Of a stretch of DNA of 64,000 nucleotides, positions 10,802 through 22,856 are shown piece by piece. How positions within the stretch are numbered: the first letter of the stretch is position 1; every line of letters starts with the position of its first letter. The DNA is from Triglochin maritima (taxonomy: Eukaryota; Streptophyta; Magnoliopsida; Alismatales; Juncaginaceae): contig OY821784.1 of NCBI GenBank assembly GCA_963682175.1, forward strand, positions 26,517,621 to 26,581,620, given 5' to 3'. A program made the translations under genes and the position numbers. The notes below the pieces were generated by a model. That model was not told the DNA's origin. It ran no database searches and worked only from the letters and a program-made list of their open reading frames with translations.

Positions 10802-12136
10802 TGATTGAAATTAAATTTAACTGCAAGTGCACGACCGTCGATGAAGACGGGGCAAGTACGAGTCGATCCACAGGGAGGTGTGTCAACTCTAGTTCTTCGG
10901 AAATCAAGTGGAAAATAAAGGGGATAAGAAGTTGATTAAACTAAACTAAGCTACACTAAACTAGCAAGCAACAAAAAAGGAAGACGAAAGCGAGAGGAAT
11001 TGAAACTAAACTAACTTCTATCAAAGCAAGATGAGAATCATGACGGAAAACCCCCAAGAGGTGGAGTGTGTGTACACATGAAATAAAATGGTGAAAAATG
11101 CATTCAATAGGGCACAAGTGTAGGTTGTGTTTTTATGCATAGGAAATACCTATGGTTGTGGCAAGACCTATCATCCAAATCACTAACCTAGTTGATTAAC
11201 ATAAGCGTAAACAAGATGGTTATTAAGAACCTAAATAAGCATGAGAAGTACCTAATGATTATGACAGAACTCATCAAGTTAAGTATTCTCTTTTAAGCAA
11301 GCATACACTTACATTCATCACAAATAGCAAAAGATAACATTCATCTAATTCTTTATGACATGTATAAACATCGACTCCACCCTCAAAGGGGGATGAAACT
11401 ACTCACTACTCATTAGGCTACAAACTATATTAAGAAATGAAACATTCTAATTAATTCTACTAAGACAATAAAATTAAGCTAAGCATGCAAGAATTAAAAG
11501 AGAACATGAAACTAACAAAACTTTCTTTTATTCATTACTCACATTACATGTAGTATCTCTCCACTAGAGTTTTGCTCCAAGACTTTACTCCAAGTAGAGA
11601 GAATGCCCACCAAGCAAGAAGTAGTTTACAAAAGAGGAAGAAGAGTTCTATTTATAGTCATGGAAAAATGTAACTGGGAATAATCTCCCAGTGTGGGACT
11701 AATGGAACATACCAAATATAGACTAAAACAACCTAATACACATCCCAAAGAAGACGAGTCGGATCCGGAGCAGAAGATGGGTCGGATCCTAATCGGTTGA
11801 CTTATTAGTTGCTGCATTTCATCACGTGGAATGCACCCTAATCGGTTGTGGAAGTCCAGGACCAAATCCAATTGCCAAAATACTCCTCATGATGGTGTGG
11901 AGTTCTCAATTTGTTAAATGGTCCTTTTGACTTGCATCCAGGTCATTCCCTCCTCCAGATAGGTCCATAAGTCTTACCGATCAGTCCATTTTTCTCATGT
12001 TTTGGTCCTTTTGTGTTATATTCTTCTTAAACTTGTTTATTCATGAAACGTGAACATAAAACTCGTTACATAGCATTGCTTAGGTTCAAAACAGATAGTA
12101 TAAGACATGAATATATGCGTGATATGATATTAATCA
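10802..12136 (-). mobile_element. Family-A LTR (copy A1), 3' LTR of a decayed element
   Basis: Minus-strand LTR beginning TGATTAATATC and ending ...TTAATTTCAATCA. It carries the family signature near its 3' end, read on plus as GCAAGTGCACGACCG...CAGGGAGGTGTGTC. On the minus strand a TATA box (CTATAAATAGAACTC) lies near 11655. The sequence to its right matches the 3' internal region of element B immediately upstream of its 3' LTR, so A1 is a 3' LTR and not a solo LTR. No matching 5-bp flanks (TTGGA, AATAC), as expected if the other LTR is lost. Confidence 0.75.
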
Positions 12137-13093
12137 AATACCCTCACACCTACCTTTTGCTAGTCTCGAGCAAAACAAAGAAAGAGATAAATAAAAGAAA
12201 GGAAAAAACAAACGAAAAACAAGATAAATCCTAACTCACTTTCGTAGGAATCACGATTGCACTTAGCACGTGCAACAAGTCGTTAAACCTCATTGTCGCC
12301 AAAGAGGAGGAGTGTTGTCTCCTGAGGGTTTTCTGCTGATATACCCACAAAATTTGAACATTGATGCGTTATTCAACCTAGCAACTGTACTCGATGGACC
12401 TATTTTTGTCGATCATTGGACACGGTAATCCTACGGCCGATTCTCTATATGTATCCAGTCCACACACTTAGTCTAATAATCCATTCGTGCAAGTTAGTTA
12501 AGGACTTAAGTGAAAGATATAGACAACCTTAACATCCTCAAGTGATACAAAATGTAAAGTCCATTAAGATTCTTATTTGTAAACTTTTTTTTTGCTTTTT
12601 TCTTCTTCTCCTTTTCTTCTTTTTTTCATTTTATTTTTGTCTAGCTGGTGTTTAATTCTCATAGAGTCAGATTTCGTGCATCATTACCTATGAGTACTTA
12701 CACTATCACGTACACATTTCCCCAAATCTCCACACTGAGCGATTCCTGCCACCCGTGTCACAGAAGTTTGGTCAGTGTATCCCAAGTCAGATGACTCGAA
12801 AGCATTAGGCACAAAGTCCTCTCAGACTTAATTTCGAAACAAAACCCCTACACTTAAGGTTTCACAACAGGAGTTTAAGGTCTTAGACTACGACAAATTT
12901 CCTTATGCTAACAAACACGAATTATTCAACTCACTAGGTTCAGGGGGGACTTGTTTATTTGCTTGAGTACTGAAATCATATGATTACTCTCCCCCGAGGG
13001 AAAACCGGGGTACAACCTTACGACTAGATAAGACCTAAAGCCGATGTACTAGATATCCTAATGCATTATGTTCAAGTCAATTTTGGAAGCTTC
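12137..13093 (-). mobile_element. Internal 3' region of a family-A LTR element
   Basis: Read on the minus strand, it contains CAGGAGACAA...ACGACTTGTTGCACGTGC and CCTACGAAAGTGAGTTAGGA, then GACTAGCAAAAGGTAGGTG just before LTR A1. The same landmarks occur at 27740-27913 in element B. No coding region remains. It ends abruptly at the CACTA terminus at 13094. Confidence 0.65.
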
Positions 13094-13300
13094 CACTACT
13101 ACAAAATTGGCTATTGCCGACGGACAAATCCGTCGGCAATAGTACCCCATTCCGTCGGCAATAGGTATTGCCGACGGAATTTCCATCGACGATAATCTGC
13201 TAGCAATTGTATTTTTTGTTGCCATTGTGTGGGCCTGTTTTTTTTTTGGCACCAAGATGTTTCCCCCCGTATTGCCGACGGAATTTCCGTTGTCAATACT
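13094..13300 (+). mobile_element. CACTA transposon left terminus (orphan end)
   Basis: Begins CACTACTACAAAATTGG, the classic CACTA end, followed by sub-terminal repeats of ATTGCCGACGGA in both orientations at about 13114, 13130, 13152, 13166 and 13270, where transposase would bind. The matching right end with TCCGTCGGCAAT motifs was not found in the window. The 3-bp left flank is TTC. The gene fragments further right could have been carried by this element, but this cannot be shown. Confidence 0.7.
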
Positions 13301-15161
13301 ATTTTTAAACAAAAAAACAGATTTTTTTATTTATATTTTTGTCATTTAAAATTAATAAAATTCATACCACAAATAACTCCACCAAAATTAACTTCCAACA
13401 TAAAGTCAATATGAAAAATCAACATAAACATCATAATCATTAAAAAGAAATCGGAAATAATTTCAACTAATCTATGTCTAAATTTCCACATTCAACTATC
13501 CACATCAGAGCATCAACCTTTTTTATTTTCAATATGAGGTTGTCTGAAAGAAAAATACACTTGAGATATATTAATTAGACATTGAGAAATAGACAAGAAC
13601 ATCAATTACAACTACCCAATAGAAATAATGTTGAAATCTTCCGATGAAAGCTTAAACGCACAACCCCATCCCACACGCCAAAGATTTAACTCCAAAATTC
13701 AGCCAAGAATGCAAACAAGATGAAGTCGAACCTAACTCCACAATTCAGCAACAACATGCAGCACAACTGCACAAATGCAGCCCCAATTTCAGCTAAACTT
13801 GCAGAAAAATGCAGCAATAAAAAAATCCCCAAGTGTAGCACGAATGCAGCACAATTTCAGAGTGAAATTCAGCCCAAATGCAGCACAAGTTTAAGCACGA
13901 AATGAGCACAAGATTCAGCTAAGTTGCAGCTCAAAATTCAGCACAAAATGCAGCCAAATCAGCACCAATTTCTGCACAAAATTCAGCCAATCTCAGCCCC
14001 AATTCAGACCAGTTTAAAAATCAGATTTGAGCACAACTAAGATCAGAACTCAGCCCAAGATTCGGCTCAACTGTGCTGATTAAATTCAATACAAATGCAG
14101 CAACAGGCAAGATTTAAGCACAGCTTCACCAAGAAATCACAGATTTATAGGATTAAATACAGCCAATTCGAAAATGCAATAAAAAATGGACACAAAATTC
14201 AGCATAAATGCAGCAGCATATTAGATGTGACTCGGTAGTTAAAAATTCAGCACAACGGAAGGCACAAAATTCAAGATTAAATGAAGCAAATACCAATTCA
14301 AGTGGAGAAAAATTGAACTGAAAAAGTTAATAAAGAAAACTGAATTTCGGTAAATTAGAAGGAAAAAAACTTGGAAAGGTATGCTTGGAATGAAAAGGAT
14401 CTAAACGAAGAAATAAGACAAATAATTTCAACTTCAGGAATCCACACAGAAATCGGAATTACAACACAATAGAAGATGAATGTGACTAATTATAAGAATG
14501 TTTTGCTAAAATGAAATTGTTATCGAAGTTGAGCATCCCCAACAGTTAAAAAAATGACGATTCAAATCTAAACTACCAGTGGTAAACCAAAGAAATCAGA
14601 ACCATAGAAGAAAATCCGATTGAATATAAAAAGAAGTGAAAATGAGACGAAAGATTACCTGCAAATTGCATTCATTTCATCTTTCCAACCACATTCAATG
14701 AGTATTTCCCTTAAGAGCTCCTTCAGCCTCTCCTTCACTCAAATCCACAGCAAAACATCAATACTAACACAACAAACACTAGAATCCAAAGAAGAACTTC
14801 AAGCAAACCAAATCTAACAGAATTCTAAGTAAAAAAACTGAATATTTTCTTTCAAACAACGTATGACTAATAGATAACTTACATGTTTACTCTTTCAAAC
14901 AAGTTAATCTGCAAATCAAAGTAAGAAAGAGAAGTGAACAAATATGAGAAGAGGGATGATCCATCATGAGTCCATTTTTGAAAGCACACATAAATAATAA
15001 AAGTAAATTTGAAAGCACACATAAATTAATGGTCCAAGTTGTTTATCATAAACTTATCTAAAGAACACAATTGTTCAATGAAAACAGAAAAATTCGAAAA
15101 TGCAATGTAATATCTCATCACTTTGGTACGTCGAAGGCTCAAACAATCATATACTCTTAGT
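13301..15161. other. Non-coding, AT-rich stretch between CACTA end and PDC exon
   Basis: No exon identified. It contains the CAGC-rich degenerate repeat block listed separately. Sequence near 14650 (TTACCTGCAAATTG) is repeated exactly at 31424-31437, hinting at a duplicated exon border of the captured gene. Confidence 0.4.
13690..14285. repeat. Degenerate AATTCAGC/AATGCAGCAC repeat block
   Basis: Over about 600 bp the words ATTCAGC, ATGCAGC and CAGCACAA recur every 10-20 bp with many variants. The block is one-sided in composition (C and A rich on plus, almost no CpG). It yields only short frames. Looks like a decayed minisatellite. Confidence 0.6.
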
Positions 15162-15320
15162 TCACAAAACAAAATTTGAGAAGTTACTTGAAACAGAGAA
15201 TCTGGAACCCCATTCCAGCATCATATCCTTATGACAAATGACCTCTATGAAACCGAGGCAATCTTTCTTCTCTCTTGTTGCTTTCTCTATTGCAACCTTC
15301 AGATCCTCCTCACAATGGAC
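15162..15320 (-). pseudogene. PDC: Pyruvate decarboxylase, last-exon fragment
   Basis: Pyruvate decarboxylase is the thiamine-diphosphate enzyme that makes acetaldehyde in fermentation. On the minus strand, after an acceptor TTGCAG, the exon reads [20 protein letters not shown], then [12 protein letters not shown] and LEWGSR, the characteristic C-terminus of plant PDC. The family's DTSKE segment before LLEWGSR is missing. The end is degenerate ([11 protein letters not shown], then TGA at 15162-15164) instead of the usual SRPP tail. The preceding exon (starting VTAQDVSTM in the family) is absent. The next recognised PDC exon lies 16.2 kb away at 31523-31638 because a copia element inserted in the intron between them. 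Confidence 0.8.
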
Positions 15321-15416
15321 CTGCAACCAATAGTGATCTCTTGTTAAAACCTCACCTTTACAATAACAATTTAATTACAATTCTGGATCATTGTTGAAAC
15401 ATCTTGTAATGTCACC

Positions 15417-15799
15417 TGTTAGCAAACAACGATTCTACAGGTTCAGGACTACCTTTCTTGGAGAGAACCTGTGACAGCGGAAGGAAGATCGGAGGTCACC
15501 TTACGGAATCATTTTCACCGGTCGGTCTCCTACTCTCTTGGAGAAGGAGCGCGAGTCCACAACCCAAGAGTCCACGGAATGAGCTTGGTGGAGGTGGAGG
15601 GACGAAATGGGAGAGAGAGAAGGTGGCAGCTAGGGTGGGTGGATGCTAGGGTTTGCACTCTTGTTCTTCCATCCAATGGGAGACTCCCCTCCTTATATAG
15701 ATGGCTCCACCCTAAACCCTTAAATGTGTAGTCCAATAGGGACGCGCCATGTGTCAGTGCTTTGGGCAAATATCTTATTAATCCTAGATTAATCCAATA
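15417..15799 (-). repeat. Copia 3' LTR
   Basis: Plus strand begins TGTTAGCAAACAACG and ends TTAATCCAATA. A minus-strand TATA-like CTATATAAGG lies near 15692. It is the same length as the partner LTR at 31040-31422. Confidence 0.88.
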
Positions 15800-17054
15800 T
15801 CTCCCACTTGCACAACAGCACGATAACAACATGTCATCTGCTTTTGTGTCCCTGACGCATATGCATATATCCCTGATACATACAACCACACAATGGCAAC
15901 ATGTCACCTCTTTATGTGTCCCCGACACATATGTATATATCCCTGATACAGACAACTACTCTTCTCTCCAAGTACACATCCACAATACGCAAGTCTCCGA
16001 TCATGTATCCTCGATACACGACCATCTGTGTCCCCGACACATGTACTCTTCCGATCATATGGACAAATGGGTCGTGCGACCAGTGATGCAACTGCAATTT
16101 GGGAGTCTCAAACTAGAAACATTACTAGAAGGCCAGAATGACAACATCCTCATAAAACAACAAATAAGCAGTCAAAATGCACATCACAGTTCCCCAGGTT
16201 TACTCAGAAACTTACTTAACATGAACGGTATCTCGATCCCTCGGAGAGAATACTTTAATGTCCTCAAGGTACTTGCTACTGTATCCAATACAGTTGGGCC
16301 CAACAAATACTTTTAGTGCATTCGAGTCAAACCTTTCCCTTCGCCCCAGACCACCATTACACTCAGAGTTGACTCCTTTCCCGAAGATGCCTCTTTAGAC
16401 CGAATCTCTCATGGTCATAGATAACATCCCAAAGTAGCCACATCAACTCTTTGCTTCATGGTGTCGTCGAAGGTCACTGAGGGCAACTAATGACAATCAA
16501 GTCTTGGACTCACACAGTGAAGGAGCAAGGATCCATCCTTTCACTTCCAAATGGTCGCTCAGCACATGTTGTATGACAAACATGTTATGGTGGATCATAC
16601 TGTACACAACAGTATGTCTGTCTCTCAACACCATACAAGTCTTAGTCCAGTCGCACCCCCTCTGCGCTTGACCCGAGCTTCATCATTGTCGCCTTAAAAC
16701 CATACAGGTGCCACCTGACGCCACATGTGATGCTCGCACGTGGCTTCCATAGGTCACATGAATCGTGGAACATTCATGCCAATCCTCACCAACATAGAGG
16801 ATCTCATCTTGATTCCTAATCAAGGCAACTGTCCTATCATGAACTGCTCTGGATCTATCATACAAGATCTCCTCATGATCAGTCTCATCTCTGCTTGCTA
16901 TCAAAAGTGCCAGAAGCGAATGCTCGTGTGAGTGAGCATTCTTCAGCCTATTGACAGAATAATATTTTATGCTAGAATAACTACATCAACCAAACAGATA
17001 TAGTCGAAAGGAAAACACAATCAATCATAAAAGGAAGTTAGACATGTCAATGCA
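15800..17054 (-). mobile_element. Copia 3' non-coding region with ~70-bp repeats
   Basis: Lies between the end of RNase H and the 3' LTR. At 15829-15970 two units of about 70 bp repeat ACATGTCA..., GTGTCCC(C/T)GAC(A/G)CATATG and TATATCCCTGATACA. Fragments of the GTCCCCGACACAT word continue to about 16050. No protein family recognised in the frames here. Confidence 0.6.
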
Positions 17055-20048
17055 TCAAAGTCTGCGTAAGCCTAAGGACTTCACATGAGACACAAACGAG
17101 TCCTTAGCTATAGCCTTGGTAAGAGGGTCAGATACCATAAGACTAGTAGACACATGCCTTAACACAACTTCCTTTCTCGCTATGATGTCCTTCATAAAAT
17201 GATACCTAACCTGTATATGTTTGGTCTTTCCATGTTATTTGGGGTCTTTCACATAACAAAGGGCAGCCATGCTGTCACAATAGACAACAACAGGCTCATC
17301 CGATGTCTCTACTAGCCCAGTATGTTGTAAGAATCTCCTCAACCAAACTGCCTCATGTACTGCTGCAGAGCATGCAACATACTCTGCTTCTATAGTCGAC
17401 AGGGCTATACAAGTTTGCTTCTTGCTGGATTATGAGATGACCCCATTAGCCAGCAAGAAACCATAACCAGAGGTAGACTTCCTTTCATCAATGTCTCCAA
17501 CCCAATCAACATCACTATAGCCAATCAGGCGGAGATCTGATGCTTGGTAACACAACATGTAGTTACTCGTTCCTCTGAGTTATCTCATGATTCTCTTGAC
17601 TGCCTTCCAGTGCTCCATGCTTGGGCTAGGCTGGTGATTGATCGTTTTATATTTCTACCGCAAGTGCACGGCCGCGTTGAAGCGGTGGCAAATACGGGTC
17701 GTCCACTGGGAGGTGTGTCGACACTTGGTTCGTGCGAAGGCAAGGGGTAAAGAAAGGAGAAAAGGATTGGTTACACTAAACTACACTACAATGCTAAACT
17801 AGAATGCAAAAGGAAATGAAGATAAGCAATAAAACTAAACCCCAAAGGGGGTAGAGAACTGATGTGAACATAAAGATGTGTGTGCGTGTGTGTTCAATTA
17901 AGCTCCTCACAACATGTAGTGCATGAAATCATAAAACTACATCCAATCTTGCCTCTACATGAATTAAGATAAGACTACATCATTAAAACATACAAGACAA
18001 TGATTGGAATGAAGCTACATGAACTCAAGTATAAAGACTAGACCCTACTATGCCTCCACATGAATTAAGATGACTACATCATTAAAACATACAAGACATT
18101 AGCTAAGGAAAAGGCAATAAGAGTACATACACTACAAATTGTGTTTCCAACATTAACTTCATCCATATCCTAACCTTATCATTCCCCATAAAATAGGTCC
18201 ACTAATCAAAGCATAAGCTAAGCTTCATTCAAGAGCATTAGCATATCAAAGATAAGAGTGGAGACCCATTATATGGTTATGGAAATCATATAAAGCTCAA
18301 GGGATAAAAATAACACACACTTAATACACTACACTATTGTATCACATATTTCTCCACCCCCCAAATGGGGATGGAACTACTCACTACTCATTACACTAAC
18401 TAAATTAGCAAAGGAAAGCATAATACTGAAATGAAATTTATACTACTCAAGCAAGAAACATTAAAGAAGCATAAAACTAAACAAACAAACAAGCATGCAT
18501 ATGAAAGGAAATTAAACTAAGAGAGAAACAACATCATTAAAAGAAAACTTCTATTATTAACTCACTCAATTAAAAGTAGCTCTTCCTCCACTAGAGTTTT
18601 GCTTCAAGGCTTCACTCTTAGTAGGGAAGATGGCCACCAAGAGAGAGATGGATACAATGGGAGGTGAAGAGTTCTATTTATAAGCATGGAAAAAGCTAAT
18701 CAGGGACAATCCCCCGATGTGGGACTAAACCAATACCAAAAATAGCCTAAACGAACACTAATACAAGTCCAGGAGAAGTTGGGGCGGATCTTGCATGATC
18801 CAGACCGCCAATTGGCGGTCTATAAAGCCCAGATCCATCTGGGTCTTCTGGTGGGCTTGCCTTGGTGTGTTTCTTGGTCTTGGATGCATCTAACTTGTTT
18901 AGTGGAGCTCCGACCCGAATCGAATTGACAAAATACTCCTCATGATGGTGTGGAGTTCCTGTTTTGCTCTTAGGTCCTTCTGTCTTACGATCAGGTCCTT
19001 CTCCCTTGCATCTTGGTCCCCAGGTCTCACAATTAGGTCCTTTTTTCCTGCTTTTGGGTCCTTTCATGGCTCTTCTCTTCAAACCTCTTTATTTCTGAAA
19101 ACTAAACATAAAACTCGTCACGTAGCATTGCTTAGGTGTAAGATAATGGATATAAGGTACAAATATAAGCATGAAATGATGTCAATCAGCTGGCATCGAC
19201 TCACCATGCCCACAACATAACAAATGTCTGGCCTAGTACACATCATAGCGTACATAAGGCTTCCCACATCATTGGAGTATGGAACCTTGCTCATTTTGGC
19301 CTTCTCTTCAGGTGTCTCAGGATGCTTATCAAGGCTCAAGTGCAAACCCTTCTCAACAGGAGTGTCGATTGGTTTGCATTTGTCCATATGGTATTTCTTC
19401 AAGATGTTGTTAATATAAGTCTCTTGAGACAATCCCAGAAGTCTCTTGGACCTATTTCTAACTATCTTGACACCAAAGACATAGCTAGCTTCACCCATGT
19501 CCTTCATATCAAATGTGGAGGACAACCACTCTTTAGTGGATTTCAGTAACTCTTTGCTATTGCCAAACCATGAGTATGTCATCAACATACAAGGTCAGAA
19601 TGACAAATTTACCATTGGATCTCTTAACGTACACACAATGATCTTCCTCAAGCATAGAGAACGCATTCTCTGATATAGCTTGATGGAAGCGAATGTTCCA
19701 CTGTCTAGACGCTTGTTTTAAGCCATACAAGGACTTATTGAGCTTGCACACTTTGCGCTCTTGTCCTTTGACTTCAAAACCTTGAGGTTGATCCATATAG
19801 ATCTCCTCCTCAAGTTCTCCATTGAGAAAATCAATCTTTACATCCATTTGGTAAAGCTCTAAGTCCATCTGAGCTACAATAGCTAGTAGAAGGTGGATGG
19901 AGGCAAACCTAACCACGGGTGAAAAAGTTTCCTCAAAATCCACGCCTTCTCTTTGGGTGTAGCCTTTAGGTACCGGTCTAGCCTTGAATCTATCAATAGA
20001 TCCATCCGCCTTCCTCTTAATCTTGAGTATCCACTTGGCCCCAATGGC
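17055..20048 (-). pseudogene. Copia reverse transcriptase and RNase H (interrupted)
   Basis: Minus-strand continuation of pol. The RT part opens AIGAKWILKIKRKADGSID and holds FSPVVRFASIHLLLAIVAQ, SLYGLKQASRQW and the active-site YVDD (19578-19589). A frameshift lies just after YVDD near 19570. The frame then runs through LGLSQETYI and CTRPDICYVVGMVSRCQ. There a family-A LTR is inserted (17635-19188, TSD GCTGG). Beyond it come PSPSMEHWKAVKRIMR, GYSDVDWVGD, ERKSTSGY and LSTIEAEYVA (RNase H). At least three in-frame stops (at R-stop-L, IS-stop-SSKKQ and DPK-stop-HGKTKH) precede the natural end LGLRRL-TGA at 17055-17057. It matches Tnt1-type Pol proteins; not functional. Confidence 0.88.
17635..19188 (-). 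mobile_element. Solo LTR, family A (copy A2)
   Basis: 1554-bp minus-strand LTR (minus start TGATTGACATC, end ...GATCAATCA) flanked by GCTGG at 17630-17634 and 19189-19193, a perfect 5-bp duplication inside the copia RT/RNase H reading frame. It carries a minus TATA box near 18680 and the palindromic block around 18355 (CCACCCCCCAAATGGGG). The frame at 18747-19082 only reflects a degenerate GGTCCTT repeat and is not a gene. Absence of a second LTR and internal region fits LTR-LTR recombination. Confidence 0.88.
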
Positions 20049-21520
20049 CTATCGGTTCGGCGGTAAGTCGACCAAGTCCCAGACTCGATTAACTTTCATC
20101 GACTCCAACTCTTCCTTTATAGCTTCTAACCACTCTTTCGCATTTGGACCTTCCAAAGCCTCTTTCAAGGTCTCCGGTTCTTGCTCATCGATTACTGTCA
20201 TCCTAGATGATTCATAATCAATTTCTTCTTGAGCTATCATGAGGGCCGCTTCCTCTAAGCGAAACCGCCTACAAGGAATGAGTCCACGTTTACTTCGACG
20301 CAGATGGGTATCTGATGGCTCATCCTCCATGAGAGCTATCGAATCCTCAACATTGCTGCTCCCACTAGGATTGACTGGTGGAACCTCATGTTCAACTTCC
20401 AGATCCTGATCCCGTGGAGTGGCAATGTCCTCATCTTGTTGTTCAAAGAAGTCCACTGACTCTTTGATAGCTCCAGCAAAAGTTGAAAAAACATTTTCCA
20501 AGAATGTGGCATCCCTAGACTCCAGTTCCGTCCTTCTTTCATTCTCGTCTAACCCGATAAAAACATAACCTTTGGAGAGATTACTGTATTTTACAAAGAT
20601 ACATTTTCCCCCTCTAGGTCCTAGTTTTCCATATCGGTGACTAGTAGAATGAATATATGCCACGCATCGCCAAGGATGCAGCAGACTAAAATCAGGCTTC
20701 CGTCCTGTCCATAACTTATATGGAGTTGAGGGAACCGATTTTGTTGGAACTCTATTGAGGATATAGGCAACAGTCATTAGAGCATCTCCCCAAAACGAAA
20801 TTGGCAAGCTTGCATGTGCCATCATGTATCTAACCATGTCTAGCAACGTTCTATTCCTTCTCTCGGCAACACCATTTTGCTGAGGAGTATAAGGCATAGT
20901 GAGTTGTCTAGATATCCCCTTTTCATCACATAACTCCTTGAACATTATGGATAGATACTCCCCACCTCTATCTGTTCTGAGAGTTTTTATCTTATTATCC
21001 AATTGATTCTCTACCAAGCTCATGAATTTCTTAAAGCATTCTAGAGCTTCTGACTTGTGAGAAATAAGATAAATATGACCATATCTAGTGTAGTCATCAA
21101 TAAATGTGATGAAGTAACTTTGTCATGTCTAGTACGCACATTCAAAGGTCCACAAATATTCGAGTGAATTAGTTCTAAAGGAGAAGTAGCCCTAATGGCT
21201 TTTCCGAACGGTTTTCTAGTTGCCTTTCCAGCTAGACAAGATTCACATGTCGACAATTCAAATTTGGAGCATTCTCCTAATACCCCCTCATTTGCCAACC
21301 TGTTCATCCTGTCAACACCAATGTGACCTAGTCTAGCATGCCACATAACTGAATCATTATTCTTGGAACTTTGACTCATAAAGGCACTAGTGTTATGATT
21401 GAAATCATAAATTGCGTCCAACACAATAAAACCGTCTGAAAGAAAGGCACGTCCATAATTAATGTTAGCAAGGTATAAACCCATATCATTGTTCTCAAAA
21501 ACAACTTTAAAAACCATGTC
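20049..21520 (-). pseudogene. Copia integrase region
   Basis: The upstream frame (21041-21517) contains the GAG-pre-integrase zinc region (WHARLGHIG, STCESCLAGKATRKPFG). After a one-base frameshift near 21120, the integrase core follows: [48 protein letters not shown], then the linker [10 protein letters not shown]...RRSKR. The D,D(35)E-type signature around RTDRGGEY is visible. The integrase/RT linker frame ends at a stop after LVDLPPNR (20049-20051), where related elements read on. Product: integration of the element's cDNA. Confidence 0.85.
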
Positions 21521-21584
21521 TCATCAAAACAACAACAGAAATAATATTTCGCCGTATAGCTGGTGTATACAACACGTCGTGAAG

Positions 21585-22685
21585 TTATAGGATCCGACCA
21601 CTTCGCAAAGCCACTTTGCATGTGCCAACTCCAAGATCTTCAATGCTAGTGTTGTTCGCCATGTTTATTCGCCTCCCACTTGGAACACGGCGATATTCCA
21701 CGAAGGCAGAACGATCCTTTGTTACGTGGTACGTGGCACATGAATCCACAATCCACACAGGAGAGTGATCAGGGAGCATCACAGAACTAGTCACGTTACA
21801 ATTCAAGGGATTACACACAGTAATTACCTTTTGCTCAGTGCACTCACGAGCAAAATGTCCAGTCTTTCGGCAGTTAAAACAAGTCACATTAGACTTATCT
21901 TTCCCACCCCTGGATCCTTGAGGTCGTTTCTTTCCAGCTTTGTTTTCTGTTTTGTTTTTATTTGCACCCTTCTTGCCTTTAAAACCCTGAGCTCTATCTC
22001 TTTTGCGCTTAAAACCTGCACTCCTCCGAGGAGCGCCAGCTTCAGCAGCAAACACTTCAGTTGGAGGGGCTTCCGCAAGCATGCGGTCCTCCTCCAGCTC
22101 TAGGTGTTTTGCGGCCTGGTCAAATGTCTTGATGTCATCAGCATGAGTCAGATGGACCTTCATATGCTCCCAACTCTTCGAAGGCAATGATCTGATGAGA
22201 GCAAACACTTGCTCCTTATCGGTCTAAGCACGACCGGCAGCGCTCAACTCGCTTATCATGTTTGACATTGCGGTAATATGATGCCTCATCGTGTGACCAT
22301 GACGCATTTTATACCCATCAAACTTGAGCCCAAGCTGGCGGGCCCTTGTGATGGAGGTCACTCCGTACTGAAACTTCACAGCTTCCCACAAGGCCTTTGC
22401 AGTTCGCAATTTTTCGAACCGCAGTAACAAATCATCTCGCATCGAACTCAGAATTGTAATGCGAGCAATACAGTCTTTCTTTTTCCATGCATTATAGACA
22501 TCCATATTTCTGCGATGCTGCGCAGTGTTCCCCTCCTCGGGGGGAGACATAGTTTGGGTTATATTTTCTAACATGTCCTGATCCTCTAAGAGATACTCAA
22601 TTTTACGATGCCACAGATCGTAATTTCTTTCATTGAGTTTATCTCCTCGAGTCAGATCAACGACAATGCTTTTCGAAGCAGCCAT
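21585..22685 (-). pseudogene. Copia gag and protease region
   Basis: Starts at ATG 22683-22685 (MAASKSIVVDLTRGDKLNER). The UBN2-type gag continues through YDLWHRKIEYLLEDQDML and WEAVKFQYG. An in-frame TAG at about 22224 (AGRA-stop-TDKEQ) interrupts it, then the same protein continues: LPSKSWEHMKVHLTH, a basic region, and the CCHC zinc knuckle CFNCRKTGHFAREC. The aspartic protease motif is WIVDSCATYH, with Cys replacing the Gly of the usual DSGA, which would disable it. The frame ends after GRIL at 21585. Only a frameshifted remainder links to the integrase region. Confidence 0.87.
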
Positions 22686-22851
22686 AAAAATCTAGGACAA
22701 AAAACCACATAGCGATACATGAGTTCTAGCATAAAATACAACGAGCCGCAATAGTCATAAAAAATAAACTAACTTAATAACTATAGCATTCAGACCAAAG
22801 GAAAACATAAAGCGTTCGATCAAATCCTCATGCAATAGTTAATAAAGCTAT
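22686..22851 (-). mobile_element. Copia leader, part next to gag
   Basis: Non-coding sequence upstream of the copia gag ATG. It is separated from the rest of the leader (29093-31039) by insertion of element B, whose TTTAC duplication marks the joint. Confidence 0.7.
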
Positions 22852-22856
22852 TTTAC

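Noticed and set aside
15530..16316. Overlapping frames of 141 and 184 residues on both strands
   Set aside because: They span the copia LTR boundary and the 70-bp repeats; repeat periodicity explains their openness and no family is recognised.
18747..19082. 111-residue frame rich in GPKSRKKGP on the minus strand of LTR A2 (and 35546-35872 in A3)
   Set aside because: It arises from degenerate GGTCCTT repeats in the LTR U3; the frame is not conserved between A copies.
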